Assembly: GCA_023300255.1 (NCBI GenBank)
Contig: JALZWC010000723.1
Location: 1-10,248, forward strand
Length of the DNA: 10,248 nucleotides
Origin: Saprospiraceae bacterium
GTDB lineage: Bacteria; Bacteroidota; Bacteroidia; Chitinophagales; Saprospiraceae
Direction: 5' to 3'
Part shown: one piece after another, positions 6,828-10,248 of the stretch
How the letters are laid out: every line of letters starts with the position of its first letter
Numbering within the stretch: the first letter of the stretch is position 1
Notes under the pieces: generated by a model
Seen by the model: only the letters and a program-made list of their open reading frames with translations
Database searches by the model: none
What the model was told of the DNA's origin: nothing
Translations under genes and position numbers: made by a program

Positions 6828-6938
6828 TAGCCACAAAGGCACTAAGGCACAAAGAATTAGTGCGGCAAACCTAAATGTATTGTTTTTTGAGTCTTCGTTT
6901 AAAAAAAACGTGGCTTTGTGCCTCCGTGCCTTCGTGGC
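6828..6938. repeat. Inverted repeat of AAGGCAC 8-mers in the proA / nitroreductase divergent spacer
   Basis: The arms 6830-6854 and 6914-6938 are complementary at 22 of 25 positions, separated by a 59-base AT-rich loop. Both arms are tandem 8-mers: left starts at 6828, 6836 and 6844 (TAGCCAC, AAGGCAC, AAGGCAC), right TTTGTGCC, TCCGTGCC, TTCGTGGC at 6915, 6923 and 6931. A small hairpin with CGTTT/AAACG arms (6896-6900, 6906-6910) lies in the loop. From memory, sequences of the GGCACAAAGGCAC type are scattered in many bacterial genomes without a settled function. It occupies much of the 265-base spacer that must hold both divergent promoters. Confidence 0.75.
6866..6873 (-). promoter_or_regulatory. 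Possible -7 element for proA inside the repeat loop
   Basis: Read on the minus strand this is TAGGTTTG, an exact match to the Bacteroidota -7 element TAnnTTTG, about 115 bases before the proA start codon. No TTG stands at the usual distance upstream, so the support is a single 8-base match with two free positions. Confidence 0.22.
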
Positions 6939-7016
6939 AAAATAAAAGTATCAACAAGAAGATACAAATAATCGTTCCTGTTTTAAAATAAAAAAAATCT
7001 ACCAAATAAATCTACT

Positions 7017-7679
7017 ATGAAATCATCAAATTTTATACCGTACAAAGGGATTACTTATCCAGAAGACGTTTCCCTTCAAAGAAGTAAAGATTTCTACGAA
7101 TATATGGATCGTCGTAGGACGGTACGAGATTTTTCTGATCGCCCTGTGTCCAAGGAAATAATCGATCACCTTGTAATGACAGCATCCACAGCACCATCTG
7201 GTGCACATAAACAGCCTTGGACCTTCTGTGCGGTATCGAGCATGGAGATAAAATCGGCTATCCGAGTAGCGGCCGAAAAAGAAGAAAAGGAGAGCTATAA
7301 TGGTAGAATGTCCGAAGAATGGTTGGAAGCTTTAAAACCTTTTGGCACGGATTGGAATAAACCCTTTTTAGAAATTGCCCCTTGGTTAATTATTGTCTTT
7401 AAAAAATCCTATGACTTAGAGGATGGGGTAAAAAGCAAAAATTATTATGTCAATGAATCAGTAGGTATCGCTATTGGTTTTTTACTAGCCGCTATTCACA
7501 ATGCAGGTTTGGTATCGCTAACCCATACCCCAAGCCCTATGGGCTTTCTACAAAAGATTTTAAATCGCCCAGAAAATGAAAGAGCTTATTTGTTAATTCC
7601 TGTTGGCTATCCAGAGGAAGGTACACAAGTTCCTGCTATTGATCGGAAAGACAAAGAGGTAGTGTTGAAGTATTATTAA
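7017..7679 (+). CDS. Iodotyrosine deiodinase-like flavoprotein (nitroreductase family)
   Basis: The 220 residues are one nitroreductase-fold FMN domain. RRRTVRDFS (32-40) and TAPSGAHKQPW (58-68) bind FMN phosphate and isoalloxazine, and HNAGLVSLTHTPSP (161-174) supplies the threonines near flavin N5. The lid EKEEKESYNGRM (87-98) and TDWNKPFLE (111-119) place E90, Y94 and K115 at the spacing of the human deiodinase triad Glu157, Tyr161, Lys182 (+4 and +21), which holds the zwitterion of halotyrosine. These enzymes reductively remove halogen from iodo-, bromo- or chlorotyrosine using reduced flavin. From memory the sequence is very like the characterised Haliscomenobacter hydrossis homologue. 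Other nitroreductases lack this lid triad, so deiodinase-like is the better call; the true substrate is unknown. It is cytoplasmic with no signal peptide, and single-gene: divergent from proA and followed by a terminator at 7732. Confidence 0.85.
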   Translation: MKSSNFIPYKGITYPEDVSLQRSKDFYEYMDRRRTVRDFSDRPVSKEIIDHLVMTASTAPSGAHKQPWTFCAVSSMEIKSAIRVAAEKEEKESYNGRMSEEWLEALKPFGTDWNKPFLEIAPWLIIVFKKSYDLEDGVKSKNYYVNESVGIAIGFLLAAIHNAGLVSLTHTPSPMGFLQKILNRPENERAYLLIPVGYPEEGTQVPAIDRKDKEVVLKYY

Positions 7680-7731
7680 AAAGTTCAAGTTCAAACCAAT
7701 CAATACGTTGACAATTAGATCTATAAAATAG

Positions 7732-7768
7732 AAGGCTTGATAGTAAAACTACCAAGCCTTTTATATTT
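7732..7768 (+). terminator. Intrinsic terminator after the deiodinase-like gene
   Basis: AAGGCTTG (7732-7739) pairs with CAAGCCTT (7753-7760). After one mismatch the stem continues as TAGT/ACTA (7741-7744 with 7748-7751) around a three-base loop. The stem runs directly into TTTTATATTT. It starts 53 bases after the stop at 7679. It is the only hairpin in the window with the stem-then-T-tract polarity expected of a Rho-independent terminator. The A-rich left flank could let it act weakly on the other strand too. Confidence 0.75.
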
Positions 7769-7821
7769 ATAAATCAATAGATCGTCCGTTAAAAAAAAGA
7801 TAATACTGCAAAATTAACCAG

Positions 7822-7882
7822 CGGATGGCTAGCGCCGTCCGATGGTAACGAAACCTCATCATCGGACGACGCCAGCCATCCG
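7822..7882. repeat. GC-rich CGGATGGCT inverted repeat between convergent genes
   Basis: The arms 7822-7844 and 7860-7882 are complementary at 21 of 23 positions with a 15-base loop. The arms (CGGATGGCTAGCGCCGTCC and onward) are far richer in GC than the surrounding DNA, which suggests a different origin from the local sequence. No T-run follows on either strand. The rest of the 307-base spacer 7680-7986 holds the terminator at 7732-7768 and a weak AT-only 7-bp hairpin (7955-7961 with 7971-7977) just downstream of the OmpA-like gene on its own strand. I see no gene in this spacer. Confidence 0.75.
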
Positions 7883-7986
7883 ATGATAAGATTTGGATAA
7901 CGAACAATTTCTAGCATTTCACCACTTTTCAAGCTGACGATCTAAGTACTTTTATAAAACTGATTGTCAAAGTTTTATTCTTGATT

Positions 7987-9540
7987 TTAATTTACATACA
8001 AATTAAACTCTACTCGTCGATTCTTTCTTCTTCCCTCTGCTGTTTTATTTGTTGCAATAGGTTGAGTCACCCCATATCCTATATAGCTAATTCTCTCACT
8101 AGGAACTCCTCTAGATATAATGTAATCATAACAAGCCTTTGCTCTCTTTTCAGAAAGTACTTGATTATGGCGAGTCCCACCAATAATATCCGTGTGTCCT
8201 GCGATACTTACCTTATAGCCAGGATACTTCAACATAATGTCTGCAATCTGATTCAATACACTATAAGAAGATGGTTTTAAGCTCGCTCTATTATTATCAA
8301 ACTGGACATCTTGCGCTGCCAAGTTTAATAGCTCCTTTTCCTCTGATCTCAATTCTGGACAACCAAAATTCGATGCAGGACCAAAAGTAGCAGGACATTT
8401 ATCACTTGGATCTGGTACGCCGTCATTATCTGTGTCTGGACAACCACCCGCTGCAATAGAACCTGATAAACCTGGGCATCTATCGTCTTTATCTGCTACA
8501 CCGTCACCGTCGCCATCTGGACAACCATTTGGACCTGTTTCGTTAGGACATGGATCATTCTTATCTGGCACTCCATCTCCATCTGAATCTGGACAGCCTT
8601 TAGATTGAACCGTACCAGCACCATCTGGGCATTCATCTAGATCATCCGTGACACCATCACCATCACTATCTTTTTTAGAGGGATCATCCATATTTCCATC
8701 TCCGTCCATACTTCCATCTCCGTCCACATTGTCTTTATCTTTATTTTCCATATCATCTGGACAGCCATTATTCTCTGCCACACCTGCTTCCTCTGGACAT
8801 TCATCATCTTTATCTGCAATACCATCCTCATCGCCATCTGGACAACCATTAACGGCACCCGCTTCCGTAGGACATTCATCCATACTATCTGCTACACCAT
8901 CATTATCTGTGTCTGGACAGCCCATTGCTAATTTTGAACCAACTACATTTGGACATTTATCTATATCATCAGGGACACCGTCTTTATCGGCATCTTTAGG
9001 TCCTTTTTTACCTATACCCATAATAAATCCAATTCCTAGTTCTAAAGCATTTCGATTATCTATTGGAGAAAAACGGTAGGCAGCTTGTGCGTTGATAAAA
9101 GCTCGTTCCCAAATAGTAAAATTTACTCCTACGCCGATAGGAGCTTGGAAATGACCCTCTTCCATATTTTCGATTACATATCCTCCACCCGCAAAAAGAT
9201 ACGGGGTAGCAGGCCTTCCTTCTCTATAAAATTTACCTTTAAATATCCCATCAATACCTACAATACTTTCATTGTCTATATCATTTTTAAAATCTATTAC
9301 TCCAAATCGTATGGGTACGCCAAAATCTAAATACTGGTTGACACTTCTTAAATACGATATTTCATATCCTGTAGAAACATTATCTATGGTTGCGCTCTCT
9401 CCTTCATTCGCACTGTAGTAATCTAAAAAAAGAACCTTAAAGCCTAGTGCATTGGGATCAGCAGGCGTTTGGGCATTGGCGGAAAAACTTCCAGCTATTA
9501 ATAAAATAGCCATTGCGAAAGCTATTATTCTTTTTCTCAT
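7987..9540 (-). CDS. OmpA-like outer membrane protein with thrombospondin type-3 calcium repeats
   Basis: The protein has 517 residues. A Sec signal peptide (1-24) ends in ANAQ. Residues about 30-177 look like a small outer-membrane beta-barrel, with alternating aromatic and small residues such as ALELGIGFIMGIG. Residues about 183-395 carry seven thrombospondin type-3 units of the form DxDxDGVxDxxDxCP, starting near 183, 210, 235, 291, 318, 342 and 369, which chelate calcium and form a stiff spacer. Between the third and fourth lies an irregular acidic insert (262-290). The C-terminal OmpA domain (about 408-514) has VQFDNNRASL, GHTD with D451, then N459, L462, S463 and R466 of the peptidoglycan-binding pattern, and GRRKNRRVEF. 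It probably ties the outer membrane to the cell wall. It is single-gene: convergent with the deiodinase-like gene, with a long untranslated region upstream containing 14-bp repeats. The family is common in Bacteroidota; a virulence or adhesion role cannot be claimed. Confidence 0.92.
   Translation of the reverse strand: MRKRIIAFAMAILLIAGSFSANAQTPADPNALGFKVLFLDYYSANEGESATIDNVSTGYEISYLRSVNQYLDFGVPIRFGVIDFKNDIDNESIVGIDGIFKGKFYREGRPATPYLFAGGGYVIENMEEGHFQAPIGVGVNFTIWERAFINAQAAYRFSPIDNRNALELGIGFIMGIGKKGPKDADKDGVPDDIDKCPNVVGSKLAMGCPDTDNDGVADSMDECPTEAGAVNGCPDGDEDGIADKDDECPEEAGVAENNGCPDDMENKDKDNVDGDGSMDGDGNMDDPSKKDSDGDGVTDDLDECPDGAGTVQSKGCPDSDGDGVPDKNDPCPNETGPNGCPDGDGDGVADKDDRCPGLSGSIAAGGCPDTDNDGVPDPSDKCPATFGPASNFGCPELRSEEKELLNLAAQDVQFDNNRASLKPSSYSVLNQIADIMLKYPGYKVSIAGHTDIIGGTRHNQVLSEKRAKACYDYIISRGVPSERISYIGYGVTQPIATNKTAEGRRKNRRVEFNLYVN
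8688..8723 (-). repeat. Tandem 18-bp duplication inside the OmpA-like gene
   Basis: Two 18-base units, 8688-8705 and 8706-8723, differ at one position (T/C), and a third begins but decays after CCACAT. In the protein they give the hexapeptide pair DGDGSM and DGDGNM within the acidic insert at residues 273-284. In-frame duplication of this size keeps the reading frame and can change the length of the calcium-binding spacer. Confidence 0.85.
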
Positions 9541-9627
9541 GCTCGGTTAATGGTTTGTCATAGCTAGTCTATAGGAATTTCTGTGAAACCGCTATCTAAA
9601 AGCTACTAATTGTTTAACAATAATTTG

Positions 9628-9684
9628 TTGCAATTGTATTAGGTGTAATTGTATGAGTGTAATTATATAAGTGTAATTATTTCT
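9628..9684. repeat. Four degenerate 14-bp tandem repeats upstream of the OmpA-like gene
   Basis: The units are 9628-9641 TTGCAATTGTATTA, 9643-9656 GTGTAATTGTATGA, 9657-9670 GTGTAATTATATAA and 9671-9684 GTGTAATTATTTCT. The last three are at exact 14-base spacing and share GTGTAATT; the first is offset by one base and matches the second at 11 of 14. They lie 88-144 bases upstream of the OmpA-like start codon (at 9540 on the minus strand). They could be operator sites or a slippage product; the sequence alone does not decide. Confidence 0.65.
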
Positions 9685-10087
9685 AACATTTCACGTTCCT
9701 TATCCCTATTAAGTTCATATGTGTTCAATAGGCACATTAAATGTCCAAAGGATTGTGTGGAAAGGGATAAAATAGGGAAGAAAGAGTCGTTGAAATACTT
9801 GTCTAGTAATTTTTAGCAGCTTTTTATATAAAACTGACTAAAATAAGTTAAAAAATTCTATGTATACACTCCTAAACTCTTGTTAATACGATACTTACTC
9901 AAATAAGTTTTCAATAATATCTTTTTTGCTAAGAATTAGCATTTTCATTAAAAGAGCACTACAGTCCTAAATCTCAGAATAAGTGTTGATAACTAAAAAA
10001 GCACTTAATAAATGCAATGAGTGGTGGGATTAAGAGTGCCAAATTTCAAGCGATATTAGAATAATTAAAAAATTTCAATTCATTAAC

Positions 10088-10118
10088 TTGCTATTGATGG
10101 AAAAAGAATTTAGATTTG
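10088..10118 (+). promoter_or_regulatory. Bacteroidota-type promoter of tRNA-Phe
   Basis: TTG at 10088-10090 is followed after 20 bases by TAGATTTG at 10111-10118, an exact match to the -7 element TAnnTTTG used by the primary sigma factor of Bacteroidota, at accepted spacing. Transcription would start near 10124, about 30 bases before the mature 5' end of the tRNA. Confidence 0.65.
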
Positions 10119-10155
10119 CAGCCGCTTCGATGGAAGTTGTATTCTTAATATATAT

Positions 10156-10231
10156 GGGACGATAGCTCAGTTGGTAGAGCAATGGACTGAAAATCCATGT
10201 GTCGGGGGTTCAATTCCCTCTCGTCCCACCA
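10156..10231 (+). tRNA. tRNA-Phe (anticodon GAA), CCA encoded
   Basis: A complete 76-base cloverleaf is present. The acceptor GGGACGA (10156-10162) pairs fully with TCGTCCC (10221-10227), the discriminator A is at 10228 and CCA is encoded at 10229-10231. The D-stem is GCTC/GAGC (10165-10168, 10177-10180). The anticodon stem ATGGA/TCCAT (10182-10186, 10194-10198) holds the loop CTGAAAA with anticodon GAA at 10189-10191. A five-base variable loop is followed by the T-arm GGGGG/CCCTC with one G-U pair around TTCAATT. No second copy of the 3' end is seen in the window, so there is no sign of an integrated element using this gene. Confidence 0.97.
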
Positions 10232-10248
10232 CTAAAAGCCTTTAAATA

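Larger units (their letters stand above)
9541..10155. other. Gene-free stretch between the OmpA-like gene and tRNA-Phe
   Basis: No open reading frame with recognisable content lies here on either strand. The part nearest the OmpA-like gene must hold its minus-strand promoter, but I see no exact TAnnTTTG there; TAGCTTTT on the minus strand around 9598-9605 comes closest and lacks a TTG at the right distance. Identified content is the 14-bp tandem array (9628-9684), a weak 8-bp inverted pair TTATCCCT/AGGGATAA (9700-9707, 9763-9770), a small 6-bp hairpin TGCTAA/TTAGCA (9927-9932, 9936-9941) flanked by T-runs, and the tRNA promoter at 10088-10118. The middle part, about 9780-10080, is AT-rich and otherwise featureless to me. 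Confidence 0.6.

Noticed and set aside
8648..9079. Open plus-strand frame rich in Ser and Pro, opposite the OmpA-like gene
   Set aside because: It is the antisense reading of the Asp/Gly-rich calcium repeats, which gives Ser/Pro codons automatically. The minus-strand protein has clear domains.
10156..10231. tRNA gene as the attachment site of an integrated element
   Set aside because: No integrase gene and no second copy of the tRNA 3' end is visible in the window.

Overview
The window looks like a chromosomal segment from an AT-rich member of the Bacteroidota, possibly Saprospiria. Supporting signs are genes without Shine-Dalgarno sequences, a TTG..TAnnTTTG-type promoter in front of the tRNA gene, signal peptides ending just before or at Gln, a TPR/PD40 envelope protein of the PorE type, an OmpA protein with thrombospondin type-3 calcium repeats, and an iodotyrosine-deiodinase-like flavoprotein resembling the one studied in Haliscomenobacter. 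The genus is not fixed by this evidence.

Layout, left to right. An AT-rich leader carries two repeat families and leads into a MobA-type molybdenum cofactor guanylyltransferase with an extra N-terminal domain (161-1312, +). Next are purN of purine synthesis (1526-2092, +, GTG start), a secreted TPR-PD40-SPOR envelope protein (2345-4351, +) and an AstE/AspA-type zinc deacylase (4423-5355, +, TTG start). The deacylase converges on proA of proline synthesis (5489-6751, -). Divergent from proA is the deiodinase-like nitroreductase (7017-7679, +), which converges on a large OmpA-like protein (7987-9540, -). A gene-free stretch of about 600 bases follows, then a tRNA-Phe(GAA) gene with encoded CCA (10156-10231, +).

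The genes are mostly housekeeping or envelope functions and do not form one pathway. Spacers and orientations suggest mostly single-gene units. Two proteins are predicted to bind peptidoglycan from the envelope side: the SPOR-tailed PD40 protein and the OmpA-like protein.

The most striking feature lies between the genes. All six spacers between the seven protein genes hold a long, near-perfect inverted repeat, each of a different sequence. One family (5381-5460) has a second, half-element copy at the left edge of the window (25-53). Several are built from 8-9 bp sub-units, and none is followed by a U-tract, so they do not look like ordinary terminators. The only terminator-like hairpin I can support is the short one at 7732-7768. 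I found no defence system, CRISPR array, transposase or phage gene. The coding part is ordinary and the repeat landscape is what deserves a second look.
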